Assembly (NCBI GenBank): GCA_020633775.1
Contig: JACKDA010000045.1
Location: 1 to 49,655 of the forward strand
Length of the DNA: 49,655 nt
Source of the DNA: Gemmatimonadales bacterium
GTDB lineage: Bacteria; Gemmatimonadota; Gemmatimonadetes; Gemmatimonadales; GWC2-71-9
Direction: 5' to 3'
The notes under the pieces are model-generated. The model saw only the letters and a list, made by a program, of their open reading frames with translations. It was not told the origin of the DNA and searched no databases. A program made the position numbers and the translations under genes. Positions 17,046 to 25,922 of this stretch are shown here, one piece after another (the stretch's first letter is position 1; the number at the start of each line of letters is the position of its first letter).

Positions 17046-17639
17046 TCACTCGATCTCGTTCGCGGGAGCTGCCGGCGTCCTGGTCGTCCCGGGCCAGGGA
17101 ACCGAATAGACCGCCACGACCCGATACGGGCCCGGCTCGGTGTTGGCGAGAAACCCCTGCTCCAACAGGCTGATCGCCGACCGCAAGGACGGGAGCAGGC
17201 AGTGGCGGTTCGTGCCCGTCGCCGCGGCCAGGCCATTGCAGGAGAGTGGTGAACAGCCGACTCCCGTTGCGGGGTCGTAGGTCACGAGATCGAAGCCCTC
17301 GAGCGTTCGCCGCACGGGAACGGCCACGCGCGTGTGAGCCGAGACCGGCCTGCAGGCACGCCAGCCATCCACCGTCTCATCGAATGCGAACGGGTGGGTG
17401 GCGTAGTAGAACAGGCGCGCACCGGCTACGGAGATCCCGAATGCGTGAGCGATATCGAGGAGCTGGGATGGGGTATCGAGAAGGTGGAAGCCGTTGCGCA
17501 GCCAACTCCATCGTGCATCGATCACGGCGCGCGAGAGGCAGCCACTCACCGAGAAGAGATCGTCGATCCAGTCGGCGGCGAGGGACGCCGGGCGATCGAT
17601 GACACGCTTGGCCTGGTATCCCATGGGGACGAGGAGCAT
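17046..17639 (-). CDS. Conserved-looking protein of unknown function
   Basis: This is a 197-residue protein. The ATG at 17639 has G-G-A-G-G-C just upstream; the frame extends far further but without a better start. It has no signal peptide or membrane helix. Notable segments are W-I-D-D-L-F-S-V-S-G-C-L, W-S-W-L-R-N-G-F-H-L-L and L-F-Y-Y-A-T-H-P-F-A-F-D-E, the last suggesting an aromatic ligand-binding or domain-packing region. There are two cysteine pairs in the C-terminal half. No family was recognised. Confidence 0.6.
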   Translation of the reverse strand: MLLVPMGYQAKRVIDRPASLAADWIDDLFSVSGCLSRAVIDARWSWLRNGFHLLDTPSQLLDIAHAFGISVAGARLFYYATHPFAFDETVDGWRACRPVSAHTRVAVPVRRTLEGFDLVTYDPATGVGCSPLSCNGLAAATGTNRHCLLPSLRSAISLLEQGFLANTEPGPYRVVAVYSVPWPGTTRTPAAPANEIE

Positions 17640-17853
17640 GGTGCCTGCCTCCGGGCTGGCGAGGGGGCTCGCATCGCGGTGCGGACATGGTCCGGTGAGG
17701 CACGTTCGCGTGACCGACGGGGTGGGGCCCGGGGGCATGTCGGGGACGTCACCACCGCGCAGGAGGATCCCGTCCCGTCGTCCGGGTCCGGACCTCGATC
17801 GACCGCGTGGCTTGTGCGTCGCAGGAAGCACCGCCGCGGCGCGAGGCCTCCCG

Positions 17854-18891
17854 TTACCGCGCCTGTCCCGCGCGGTCGATTGCTCCAAGGAACCGTTCCA
17901 CCGCGGCCCAGTACGCGGTGGGGCGATCGAGCCAGATGATATGGGCGGCGCCCTCGACTTCGACTCGTGTCGCGCCGGGAATCGCGGTCGCGATGCCCCT
18001 GGCGATCTCCGTCCCGAGGGCGTCTCGCGCACCGTGCACCACGAGCGTCGGCACTCGAATCGACGGCAGGGCGGTGCGGAGGTCGTACGCACCATCGGCC
18101 ATGCTCCGCCACACGATCGTCGCCACCCCGACGGTCCACGTCGTGTCATCGATCATGGCACGCAGCAACGGCACCTGTCGAGTGTCCGCCACGTACGCGG
18201 GGGCCATGGCGCGAACCAGATCGGCGGCTGCCGAGCGATCGGCGGGGTCGGCCTGGAGATGGGCGAATAATCCGGTCGCGAGGTTCTGGTCCCTCCCGGA
18301 GAGCCGGGCGGTCAGGCTGTCCTGGTACCATGTGAGGAAGTCCAGCGTGGGGGCACCAGGGGCGGACAGGACGAGCCCTGCCACGGCGGCCTGGTGGCGG
18401 GCCACGTAGGCCATCGCGACCATCCCGCCGAAGGAGTGTCCCAGGACGCTCCAGCGACGGATACCTAGCCCGACGCGCAGGCGCTCGATGTCCTCGACGA
18501 TCGCATCGAAGCCGACCGATGCGGCATCGACCACTACCGGCGAGCCGCTCGTCCCGGGTTGGTCGAATCGGATGACGCACCTTGACCGGGCCAGGACGTC
18601 GGCGACCCCTCGCATGTGCTCGCTGGACCACCCGGGACCACCGTTGATGACGAGCACGACCGGGCCGGTCCGGCCCTGGACATGATACCGCATGTGTCCT
18701 CCCGGAACGGCGATGCTGCCGGTGCGGGGGAGCTGCGCGCAATCAGCAGGGGGTGGTTCCATCATGCCGGCCACCGCGGGAGGGGCACAGACAGGGGCCA
18801 GTGCGAGTGATCCGGCCAGGAGACGAGACGCGGCTGAGGCGGTCCCGAGCCGAGGGCGCACAGGTCCGAAGCATGAAGGCGCTGATGGCAT
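17854..18891 (-). CDS. Secreted alpha/beta hydrolase, proline iminopeptidase-like
   Basis: This is a 345-residue protein. The ATG at 18891 yields a signal-like N-terminus (L-L-A-G-S-L-A-L-A-P-V, cleavage near residue 42). The fold markers are the oxyanion segment N-G-G-P-G (83-87), the nucleophile elbow G-H-S-F-G-G (Ser153), the acid in H-G-A-R-D (Asp290) and the base in G-A-A-H (His317), so the catalytic triad is complete. The H/N-G-G-P-G motif is typical of peptidase family S33. The substrate is probably a short peptide or ester. It lies directly downstream of the AraC-type regulator on the same strand, with a repeat shared by both upstream regions. Confidence 0.88.
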   Translation of the reverse strand: MPSAPSCFGPVRPRLGTASAASRLLAGSLALAPVCAPPAVAGMMEPPPADCAQLPRTGSIAVPGGHMRYHVQGRTGPVVLVINGGPGWSSEHMRGVADVLARSRCVIRFDQPGTSGSPVVVDAASVGFDAIVEDIERLRVGLGIRRWSVLGHSFGGMVAMAYVARHQAAVAGLVLSAPGAPTLDFLTWYQDSLTARLSGRDQNLATGLFAHLQADPADRSAAADLVRAMAPAYVADTRQVPLLRAMIDDTTWTVGVATIVWRSMADGAYDLRTALPSIRVPTLVVHGARDALGTEIARGIATAIPGATRVEVEGAAHIIWLDRPTAYWAAVERFLGAIDRAGQAR

Positions 18892-19005
18892 GGTGTCCCC
18901 ATTCGTTCGTATCCCGGGCAGCGCGCTCGAGGCGAGGCAGGGGTGGCCTCGCGGGACCCGCTGTCCGCATGGAGGGAACTTGGTGCGGTTGTCGGGCTTC
19001 GCTAC

Positions 19006-19020
19006 GGCACGATCGTTCAA
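19006..19020. promoter_or_regulatory. Possible operator, copy 1 (upstream of hydrolase)
   Basis: The 15-base sequence G-G-C-A-C-G-A-T-C-G-T-T-C-A-A is repeated exactly at 20036-20050. It contains the palindrome A-C-G-A-T-C-G-T. It lies 115 bases before the hydrolase start and overlaps the stop codon of the AraC-type gene. An upstream T-G-C-G-G-T-T-G is also shared by both places. Confidence 0.45.
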
Positions 19021-19934
19021 CCCGCCGGGGCGTGCCGGCGATCGAGGGCCATTCGGGCGGCCGGTTCCAGTTCGGGGTGCAATGGCGACGGCAAGTCTCG
19101 CCGGAGGCCCCGCACGAAGGCGCCCGGCGGGACGCCCACGACGCGCTTGAATCGGCGGGTCAGGTGCGCTTGATCGCTGAATCCGGTGAGCTGCGCGACC
19201 TCGCTGACCCGTCTGCCCAGGCGCAGCAGCCCGGCAGCCCGGACGATCCGTGCGTGCTCGAGCCAAACGTAGGGGGCCATCCCGGTGTGCTTCTTGAAGA
19301 GTCGGCTGAAGTAGAACGGGCTCAACGCGACATGGGCGGCCAGTGCGGTCAGCCGAACCGGCTCGGCGATTCGCGCGCAGAGATACGCCTTGGCCACGGT
19401 GACCGGACGAGGGCAGGGGTCTCGCGGATCCTCATCCAGCACGCCTGCCATGTGTCCGGTGACGAGGTGCCGGATCGTCCGATCGAACAGCTTGTGCTGG
19501 GAACGGACAGGCGTCGGTGACGTGAGTGCGGAATGCAGGTCACTCACGAGTGTCGCGAGCAGTGCATCATGGATCACCGGGGCACGGAAGCGGGGACGGA
19601 ACGCCTCCTTGCCGCAGATTGCCCCGACGTGGCGCTCGACGAGGGCGATGCTGGGATAGAGCATCCGGTAGCGCCAGCCCCGCTCCACTGAAGCCGGTGC
19701 GCCCGTGTGGACCTCCCCGGGGTTGATCAGCATCACCGCGCCGGTGGGTGCCACGTGGCGGCGGCCCTGATAGGTCGTCGCGCCCTCTCCGGCGTCGACA
19801 ACTCCAAGCACATAGGTCGCGTGACAATGCGGGACGAAGGAATGATCCCGGAAGTTGGCGGAGAGCACCGCAAGGCCCCCAGGATCGGCGACCTCCCGGT
19901 ATTCGGCCCTGTCATGCACGCACCGCTGGCTCAT
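19017..19934 (-). CDS. AraC-family transcriptional regulator
   Basis: This is a 305-residue regulator from the ATG at 19934 (an in-frame GTG at 20006 is the alternative). Residues about 15-130 form the cupin-like effector domain (F-V-P-H-C-H-A-T-Y-V-L-G-V-V, then P-G-E-V-H-T-G). Residues about 185-285 hold two helix-turn-helix units: L-T-A-L-A-A-H-V-A-L-S-P-F-Y-F-S-R-L-F-K-K and V-S-E-V-A-Q-L-T-G-F-S-D-Q-A-H-L-T-R-R-F-K. Identical 15-base repeats lie upstream of this gene and of the hydrolase gene it precedes, so self-regulation plus control of the hydrolase is the simplest inference. Confidence 0.92.
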   Translation of the reverse strand: MSQRCVHDRAEYREVADPGGLAVLSANFRDHSFVPHCHATYVLGVVDAGEGATTYQGRRHVAPTGAVMLINPGEVHTGAPASVERGWRYRMLYPSIALVERHVGAICGKEAFRPRFRAPVIHDALLATLVSDLHSALTSPTPVRSQHKLFDRTIRHLVTGHMAGVLDEDPRDPCPRPVTVAKAYLCARIAEPVRLTALAAHVALSPFYFSRLFKKHTGMAPYVWLEHARIVRAAGLLRLGRRVSEVAQLTGFSDQAHLTRRFKRVVGVPPGAFVRGLRRDLPSPLHPELEPAARMALDRRHAPAG

Positions 19935-20035
19935 CGCATCCCCCGATCCCGTCCCGGCCACCGGCCGGTCACGTCCCGAATAGGACAGCCCTACGAGGTA
20001 TCCCACAAGAGGTTGCGGCCGGCCTGCGGTTGCAG

Positions 20036-20050
20036 GGCACGATCGTTCAA
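20036..20050. promoter_or_regulatory. Possible operator, copy 2 (upstream of araC-type gene)
   Basis: This is an exact copy of the 15-base sequence at 19006. It lies 102 bases upstream of the ATG at 19934 (30 bases before the GTG at 20006), in the same orientation relative to its downstream gene as copy 1. The two copies are 1,030 bases apart, so duplication around an inserted regulator gene is the other explanation. Confidence 0.45.
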
Positions 20051-20250
20051 ATGATGGCAGCGGGGACTCGATCCGGTATGCCGGAGCCCCCGCGGGTGGG
20101 CATCACCCTCCGTTCTTTGCATGATGCTGCGCTGGCCGCCCGGTACGGCGCGTCGTATGCTTCAGGGCCGTGGAGAGGGCGCCGAGTCCATGAAGATGGT
20201 CGCGGCCACGTCGCAACGCTCCTCGTGACAAGGCAGACTCGGAGGTGGCC

Positions 20251-21573
20251 GTGATATCAATGGGCAGGCTGGGCACTCTGTCGCTGCCGGGCGGCATCCT
20301 CGTCGCGGGGTTGCTGTTCGCGGGTGTGATGCCGGTGACGCTCCCCGGGCAGGGTGCGCCCGGCACGCCGCCGCGGGTCTCGCAGTGGAGGGCCGACCTC
20401 GACACGCTCGTCGCGCTCGTCACGCGCGAACATTTTGTCCATCGTCGCAACCCGTTGCCTCCGGCGTTCGTGCGCGGGGTCGCGACACTCTCGGCCAGGG
20501 TGGGGCAGTTCTCCGACGAGCGCATTCTCGCAGAGATGTCACGCTTGATGGTCCTGCTCGGCGACGGGCACACCTACCTGCTTCCTGCCGGTGCGACCCG
20601 GGTGGAGGGATCGTGGCTGCCGGTCACGATGTACCTGTTTCCCGACGGCCTCTACGTGGTGGATGCCGCCTCCGGCAGTCGAGACCTGGTCGGGTCGAAG
20701 GTGGTTCGGATCGGCCGAGTGTCCGCGGCCGACGCGATGCGTCGGGTGGCAGCCTTCATTCCGAAGGACAACCCGATGGGCGTGCAGTGGATCGCCCCGC
20801 CGTTCGGCCTGCGACTCCATGGCATTCTTGAGGCGATCGGAGCCGTCGAACCCGGGGACGTCTACCTGGATCTCGGGATGGTCGATCGAGACGGCGAGCC
20901 TGCCGCTCGCATGGTGCGCTTCGTTCCCTTTCCGGGCGCTGCGGGAGTACCGAAGCTTGGTCCGCCGCCGGGCGGCGGGGAGAGCGGGGGGGCGTTGTGG
21001 CTCCGCGATCAGGGTCGCGGCATCCTGCTCACGCGCATCGTCCGGGAAGTGCTGTACCTGAGAATGCTGCAGGTCCGGGACACCCCGGAAGAGACGCTGG
21101 CGGACCTCGCGAAGCGACTGGGGGACTCGCTGTCGATTCCGGGCACCACGGCGCTCATCCTCGATCTTCGCCTGAACAATGGGGGGAATGCTGACCTCCT
21201 CGGACCGCTGCTCGACACCTTGCGTGCCTACGACCGCCAGTGTCCGGACTGCCGAATCCTCGTGCTGACGGGCCGGAACACCTTTTCCGCCGCGCAGATC
21301 CTGCTGAACGTCATCGACCGGGACACCCGGGCCATCGTCGTCGGCGAGCCGAGCAGCTCACGCCCGAATTTCGTCGGAGAAGAGAACTTCTTCCGGTTGC
21401 CGTGGAGCGGCGCCATCGGGAGCATCTCGGATCGGTACCACGAATCCCGCCCGGGTGACCGACGACGGTGGATCCCCCCCGATGTCCCCGTCGATCTCAC
21501 CGCCGCGGACTATTTCGGCCATCGCGACCCCGTGCTCGATGCCGCACTCCGCCGGGCGCTGCGGGATCCCTGA
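20251..21573 (+). CDS. S41-type peptidase-like secreted protein
   Basis: The product is about 440 residues. A GTG at 20251 sits five bases after G-G-A-G-G; an ATG at 20260 is also possible. The N-terminus has a signal or anchor (I-L-V-A-G-L-L-F-A-G-V). The C-terminal half has the tail-specific protease fold: A-L-I-L-D-L-R-L-N-N-G-G-N near residue 305, then T-G-R-N-T-F-S-A-A-Q where S41 enzymes carry the catalytic serine, and A-I-V-V-G-E-P. The early L-L-G-D-G-H-T-Y-L matches the family's N-terminal domain. The catalytic lysine was not located with certainty, so activity is unproven. It overlaps the convergent gene at its 3' end. Confidence 0.82.
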   Translation: MISMGRLGTLSLPGGILVAGLLFAGVMPVTLPGQGAPGTPPRVSQWRADLDTLVALVTREHFVHRRNPLPPAFVRGVATLSARVGQFSDERILAEMSRLMVLLGDGHTYLLPAGATRVEGSWLPVTMYLFPDGLYVVDAASGSRDLVGSKVVRIGRVSAADAMRRVAAFIPKDNPMGVQWIAPPFGLRLHGILEAIGAVEPGDVYLDLGMVDRDGEPAARMVRFVPFPGAAGVPKLGPPPGGGESGGALWLRDQGRGILLTRIVREVLYLRMLQVRDTPEETLADLAKRLGDSLSIPGTTALILDLRLNNGGNADLLGPLLDTLRAYDRQCPDCRILVLTGRNTFSAAQILLNVIDRDTRAIVVGEPSSSRPNFVGEENFFRLPWSGAIGSISDRYHESRPGDRRRWIPPDVPVDLTAADYFGHRDPVLDAALRRALRDP

Positions 21574-22082
21574 CGCGGAACGCGGGAAAGCGCCTGGGTG
21601 ATGCGACACGATGCCTCGAACCGTGCCGCGCCACCGGTCGGCTCGAACAGCATGCCCCAGGCATGCACCGCGTTGGGGATGCCGCGACCCTCGACGGTCA
21701 GCTCCCCCTGTGCCCAGGCGAACCGTCTCACCTGGTTGCGCGCCACTCCGGAGTATTCGACCTGCACGCCACCGGTTGCCCGGATCCCGTCGAGCACATA
21801 GTGCCCCGGTCGCGGGGGCTTCCTGAATGCGATGGTCATGCCGACGCCCGAAGTGGAATCCTCGAGGTGGAACCGGAAGCGCAAGGGCGTCTGGAGGAGG
21901 GGGCGGATCTCGTAGGTACATGGTCCTCCGAACCGGATCGCCTGCCCTTCAGCGATCGTCAGGGCTCCGGAAAGGACATGGACGTCGGCGGTTCCGCGAC
22001 CGCGTGGTCCGGGCAAAGGCCAACCCGCGTACAACGTCCAGCCAACGACGATCGCCGTGAAGATGATCAGGCAGCCCGGCAA
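21510..22082 (-). CDS. Membrane-anchored protein of unknown function
   Basis: This is a 190-residue protein with one N-terminal helix (I-I-F-T-A-I-V-V-G-W-T-L-Y-A-G-W) and a beta-rich exported domain (Y-E-I-R-P-L-L-Q-T-P-L-R-F-R-F-H-L-E-D). It starts three bases after the stop of the gene at 22086-22499, so the two form an operon. The last 64 bases overlap the 3' end of the S41-like gene on the other strand; that arginine/serine-rich tail may be a product of stop loss. No family was recognised. Confidence 0.6.
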   Translation of the reverse strand: MPGCLIIFTAIVVGWTLYAGWPLPGPRGRGTADVHVLSGALTIAEGQAIRFGGPCTYEIRPLLQTPLRFRFHLEDSTSGVGMTIAFRKPPRPGHYVLDGIRATGGVQVEYSGVARNQVRRFAWAQGELTVEGRGIPNAVHAWGMLFEPTGGAARFEASCRITQALSRVPRQGSRSARRSAASSTGSRWPK

Positions 22083-22085
22083 TGT

Positions 22086-22499
22086 TCACCCGCCTTCCGC
22101 CACAATGCGACCCACCAACCAGGGCACCACGACCAGCGACGCATACGCGAGCCACGGACCGAGGTATCGGTAGAACGCTCCCCCGGTGCCCATCGCCTTC
22201 ACAACGATCGCCAGGTCGAGGAGGACGTTCACGACGCAGAGCAGGATCCCAAGCCGCAATCCCTCGGCCGTCGGGTCGGCTGCTTTCGGGAGGCGGGACC
22301 GCGCGAGGAACCAGGCCATGGCGATCCAGGCCGCGAGAATCATCAGCGTGATCCACGGGTTGGCGGAGAGCCCGTGCACGGGTGGGGTCGCCTTGAGGCG
22401 TGGGACGGCGTAGACGACGATGCCTGCGACCATCCCCACTATCCAGAACGCGAGGCCCCAACTCGTGGCCGAGACGGGTCGGGTCGGCAGGATCTGCAT
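22086..22499 (-). CDS. Four-helix membrane protein of unknown function
   Basis: This is a 137-residue protein from the ATG at 22499, with four hydrophobic helices (W-G-L-A-F-W-I-V-G-M-V-A-G; L-M-I-L-A-A-W-I-A-M-A-W-F; I-L-L-C-V-V-N-V-L-L-D-L-A-I; Y-A-S-L-V-V-V-P-W-L-V-G). The open frame extends upstream, but the sequence before this start is basic and low-complexity. It is the first gene of a two-gene operon with the 21510-22082 gene. Confidence 0.65.
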   Translation of the reverse strand: MQILPTRPVSATSWGLAFWIVGMVAGIVVYAVPRLKATPPVHGLSANPWITLMILAAWIAMAWFLARSRLPKAADPTAEGLRLGILLCVVNVLLDLAIVVKAMGTGGAFYRYLGPWLAYASLVVVPWLVGRIVAEGG

Positions 22500-22769
22500 G
22501 TGCGCTCCGATCGAGGTTGACGACTGCACCAAGGGGGGACGGGGGCCGGGCCTCGGCCTCCCGAGACAGCCCGCGGTCGCCACCACCACCTGCCGGAGGC
22601 CTTGGACATCTGGCCCACGGAGCTGATCGGGCGCCACCAACCGTGCCGTCAGAGATCCAGACTCGTCCTTCGGGGCCGAGAGGGAGGCCTCGGTCGCCGG
22701 CGCCTCCCAGGGCGAGCATCCCCGGGCATGCGGCCGGAGCACGCCGTCCACGCTGTCCTGTCCTCGACG

Positions 22770-23071
22770 CCTCGACGGATCACGCTCCGCCCGAAGTGAT
22801 AGCCGCAGCATGTCTCGAGGGTCGCGAGGTCGATCATGTCCCGATCCGGATTGCGACCGACCCAGGGTCATGCCGTCTGCGGATCCGGGCGATCACGATC
22901 GCAAGACTGACACGACCGTTGACAAGCTCGCCGCCGTGCATCACGTGGTCAGCTGCACACTGCCGGACCTGCGCGATCACGGCCTCGCGTGCGGCGCGGT
23001 TCTCGTGGATCTCCGAGTCGAACGCGACCCGCACGCTGGCCGGTCGGGGGGTCGCCGAGTGCCATGCCGCC
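22770..23071 (-). pseudogene. Possible AgmX/TonB-like C-terminal domain remnant
   Basis: Two frames read in series on this strand give V-I-A-Q-V-R-Q-C-A-A-D, then N-G-R-V-S-L-A-I-V-I-A, G-S-V-A-I-R-I-G-T, and after a frame change at about 22835 D-L-A-T-L-E-T-C and R-S-V-I-R-R-G. The order and spacing recall the C-terminal domain of AgmX/energy-transducer proteins (R-x-C, L-x-G-R-V, G-x-V, L-x-x-C). No start codon or N-terminal part was found. The rest of 22500-23181 shows no gene. Confidence 0.25.
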
Positions 23072-23181
23072 TTGACCGAGGAAAGATGGAGACTCGACCC
23101 CACGCCGGATTGAATGCCCTTGCCCTTGCATTGCTGGTTGTGACGGCGGAGAGTTCCAGTCCACTCACGGTGTGAGCTTCC

Positions 23182-24054
23182 ATGCGCCCCACGCTGATCG
23201 CCATTCTGCTCGTTTCCACGCCGGTCTCCCCCGGCCTCCGACCTCCGGATCGCGAATCGCTGCTTGCCGCGGATCGCGCCGCCAGCACCGTGTCGGTGGA
23301 GCAGGGCTTCCGTCGCGCGGTCGGCGAGGCGCTGGCCGAGAATGGCATCCTCCTCTATTCCGGGGCGCCAATCGTCCAGGGCCGGGACGTCGGAGCGTTG
23401 CTCGCCGCCCAGCCGCTGCTCGGTTCTCTCGTGGTGCGTTGGCAGCCGCTCCGCGCGGAGATGTCGCGAGACGGCGAGTTCGGCGTGACCTGGGGGGTCA
23501 CGATCACGCTCCCGCGTGCCGAGCGGGAGGCTGAACCACGACTGGGGAAATACGTCACGGTTTGGCGATGGTCGTCGCTGGACGGGTGGCGCGCCGTCGC
23601 GATGGTGCATCTCGGCGTGGTCCCACCATCGCGAACGGTCGCGATCGACGTCCCGGTCGAGTGGCCCTCGCTCGTGGGCGGCGGCGTGTTCGTGTCGGCT
23701 GACCGAGCCTTCGCCGGTCGGGCCGCGCGTGATGGGGCGTCAGCCGCCTTTGCGGCCTACGCGGACAGCGCTGCCGTCACTTTTCCGGCCTCCGGCGAAG
23801 TGCTGCGCGGCCCGGTCGAGATCGGAGCCTCACTGGAGAAGCAGTCCGGGCTCGCATGGCACTGGTACCCGGTCGCGAGCGCGGCGGCGGAGAGCGGCGA
23901 CCTCGGGTTCACCATCGGCCAATCCGAGATCGTCGACACGGCCTCGCCGGGGCACCCCTCGAGCTTCGGCAAGTATCTCACGATCTGGCGGTGGGGATCG
24001 GACGGTTCGCCTCGATACATCCTGGATGCCGGCAACGGACGCCCGGCCCCCTGA
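23182..24054 (+). CDS. Protein with two NTF2-like (DUF4440-type) domains
   Basis: This is a 290-residue protein with a short export-like N-terminus (L-I-A-I-L-L-V-S-T-P-V). The first NTF2-like domain starts at L-L-A-A-D-R-A-A-S with G-I-L-L-Y-S-G-A-P-I and ends K-Y-V-T-V-W-R-W. The second starts at V-S-A-D-R-A-F-A-G-R-A and ends K-Y-L-T-I-W-R-W, so the halves are internal repeats. Such folds bind small ligands or are inactive enzymes; no catalytic residues can be assigned. It is followed by 257 bases without a gene. Confidence 0.75.
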   Translation: MRPTLIAILLVSTPVSPGLRPPDRESLLAADRAASTVSVEQGFRRAVGEALAENGILLYSGAPIVQGRDVGALLAAQPLLGSLVVRWQPLRAEMSRDGEFGVTWGVTITLPRAEREAEPRLGKYVTVWRWSSLDGWRAVAMVHLGVVPPSRTVAIDVPVEWPSLVGGGVFVSADRAFAGRAARDGASAAFAAYADSAAVTFPASGEVLRGPVEIGASLEKQSGLAWHWYPVASAAAESGDLGFTIGQSEIVDTASPGHPSSFGKYLTIWRWGSDGSPRYILDAGNGRPAP

Positions 24055-24311
24055 TCGCCTCACGGCCCCGCCGCACGTTCGCCGAGCGACCCTTCGCCAA
24101 CCGACACGGCTGAGTCCCACGATCCGGCAAGGCTTGGAGTCTGCCGAGGCCCGGGTGCGCGCGCGCCGGATGGCCACTCGCTTGAACGGTCCCATGAGGC
24201 GGGTGATTCCTTCGGGCTCGCCGCGATTGCACGTCGTCCTGCGCGTGCTGTCCCGTTCGGTCGTGTCGTGGTACGGTGCTCTCGCAACCTGAGCGGCTGC
24301 CGCGCTGCGGC

Positions 24312-24791
24312 TCAGTCGGCGCCCGGTTTCAGCGCCCAGAGGACGTTCACGATCCGCCAGTTGCCGTTCCATCTCGCCAGCTGCATGTAGTCGATCCAGT
24401 CCGACATCGTCGTCCGGACCGTGGCGACATCGTTGAAGATGTCGAGGATGGCCACCTCCGCCTGCCGGCGATCCGGGGGAGTGTGTCTCCCATACCCTGC
24501 CGCCGTCGCCGCGACCAGTTCCGCTGCATTCATCTCCCCGAGGACAGGCTGACCAGTACTGTCGGTGGCCACGATTCGCTTGACCAGCATCGGGTGGACG
24601 GCACGGGCCATGCGAACCGAGTCGCCCTCGTACCAGCCCTCCACGTAGTCAAGGGCGGTGGTCCTGATCGCCATCGTGTCGGCCCGGGACTGGGCGGGGA
24701 TGGACGAGGCCACGACACTGCAGAGGAATGCGGCTGCAACCAGGCGTCTCGGAACCGGTGATCGGCGGTCGTGAGCGAGAAGTTCTGGCAA
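24312..24791 (-). CDS. NTF2-like, putative lumazine-binding family protein
   Basis: This is a 159-residue exported protein. It has a signal peptide (R-R-L-V-A-A-A-F-L-C-S-V-V, cleavage after I-P-A-Q-S), but only a TTG at 24791 opens the frame, so the true start is unsure. The mature part has A-L-D-Y-V-E-G-W-Y-E-G-D, M-A-R-A-V-H-P and W-N-G-N-W-R-I-V-N-V-L-W, the pattern of the NTF2-like proteins annotated as putative lumazine-binding. It is the third NTF2-type sequence in this window, counting the two domains before it. Confidence 0.75.
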   Translation of the reverse strand: MPELLAHDRRSPVPRRLVAAAFLCSVVASSIPAQSRADTMAIRTTALDYVEGWYEGDSVRMARAVHPMLVKRIVATDSTGQPVLGEMNAAELVAATAAGYGRHTPPDRRQAEVAILDIFNDVATVRTTMSDWIDYMQLARWNGNWRIVNVLWALKPGAD

Positions 24792-24992
24792 GTGTAGGAG
24801 TCCCTGTGGTGGCGCTCGGTGGCGCGTCTGCGGTGCGAGGTGCCGCCGGTACGATCAACGAGGCGAGGAGGCGGTACTGTTCAACGCTGCCTGAGACGCC
24901 CGCGACCTTCAAGGGCAGCATCATTCAATCCCCGGACTCATGTCCGGCGCGAAGTTCCTCGCCCCAACAGGCTTCGCCCACCGGAGGAGGCT

Positions 24993-25628
24993 GTGCCCAC
25001 TGTCCTCTCCATGACCTCGTCCGCGCTGGGCCGCCGTGACGAGATGCCCAACGTCCTTCTGGCCGAGCGCATCGCGGCCACCGCCGATCGCACGGCGGTC
25101 ACGGCGCTGCTTGTCGGGTTGGCGAGTTCGGAGCGAGCGATCTCCTATGACTGCATCAAGGTGCTCTACGAGGTAGGGGAGCGAGCGCCCCATCTCGTTG
25201 CGGAGCACGCGAAAACGTTCGTGTCCCTGCTGGATCGCGAGGAGAACCGGCTGGTATGGGGGGGCATGACGGCGTTGAACGCGATCGCGATGGAGACCCC
25301 GGCCGAGCTGTTTCGTGCGAGGGCGAGAATCATGTCCGCCATCCGTAGGGGTTCGGTCATCACGCAGGACACCGGCGTCCAGGCGCTGGCCCGAATGGCC
25401 GGCACGTCGGTCGCATACCGCCGGGCCGTTCTTCCCTTCCTCCTTGAGCACCTAGCCACGTGCCGATCAAAGGACGTTCCCCAGCGCGCTGAGCGCATCC
25501 AGCCCGCCGTCGACCGGGCACATCTCGATGCGTTCCTTGGGGTACTGGCACAGCGGGCGCACGGCGCTTCCCCCGCCGGACAACGACGGATCCGCGCGGT
25601 CCTCAGGAAGCTACCGCCACGGGGTTGA
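24993..25628 (+). CDS. HEAT-like helical repeat protein
   Basis: This is a 211-residue cytoplasmic protein. The GTG at 24993 lies two bases after G-G-A-G-G-A-G-G; an ATG at 25011 has better spacing from it. The chain is a series of paired helices (A-V-T-A-L-L-V-G-L-A-S-S, S-Y-D-C-I-K-V-L-Y-E-V-G, M-T-A-L-N-A-I-A-M-E-T-P, V-Q-A-L-A-R-M-A-G-T) consistent with a HEAT/ARM scaffold that binds another protein. There are no catalytic motifs. The neighbours give no partner. Confidence 0.65.
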   Translation: MPTVLSMTSSALGRRDEMPNVLLAERIAATADRTAVTALLVGLASSERAISYDCIKVLYEVGERAPHLVAEHAKTFVSLLDREENRLVWGGMTALNAIAMETPAELFRARARIMSAIRRGSVITQDTGVQALARMAGTSVAYRRAVLPFLLEHLATCRSKDVPQRAERIQPAVDRAHLDAFLGVLAQRAHGASPAGQRRIRAVLRKLPPRG

Positions 25629-25922
25629 ACGCACTCCCGCCTCGATCGTGACCGATGGTCGGGCGGCCTGTCGTGCAGGAAGCCATCGCGGCCGCCGCCG
25701 CCGTGTCGCATGCCATCCCGGCGCTCCGCCTTCCCACGGAAGACCGTGCCGTCGTTCCACGCCATGTCAACCGGCACCGCCCGTGAACAGGGAAACCCGT
25801 CAACGCAAGGGGTATTCGAATCCATCCACATTGAACGATCCTGCTTGAATCCGAGACAGGTGACGGTCCGAAGCGATCGATGAGCTTCCCAGACATCCGG
25901 ACGAGCGGGCTCGCGGTCGGCG

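Noticed and set aside
22400..23113. 237-codon plus-strand frame
   Set aside because: It overlaps the start of the membrane-protein operon and is of arginine/serine/proline shadow composition.
25829..25838. T-T-G-A-A-C-G-A-T-C as a third copy of the AraC-type operator
   Set aside because: Only ten bases match, and no gene starts downstream on that strand.
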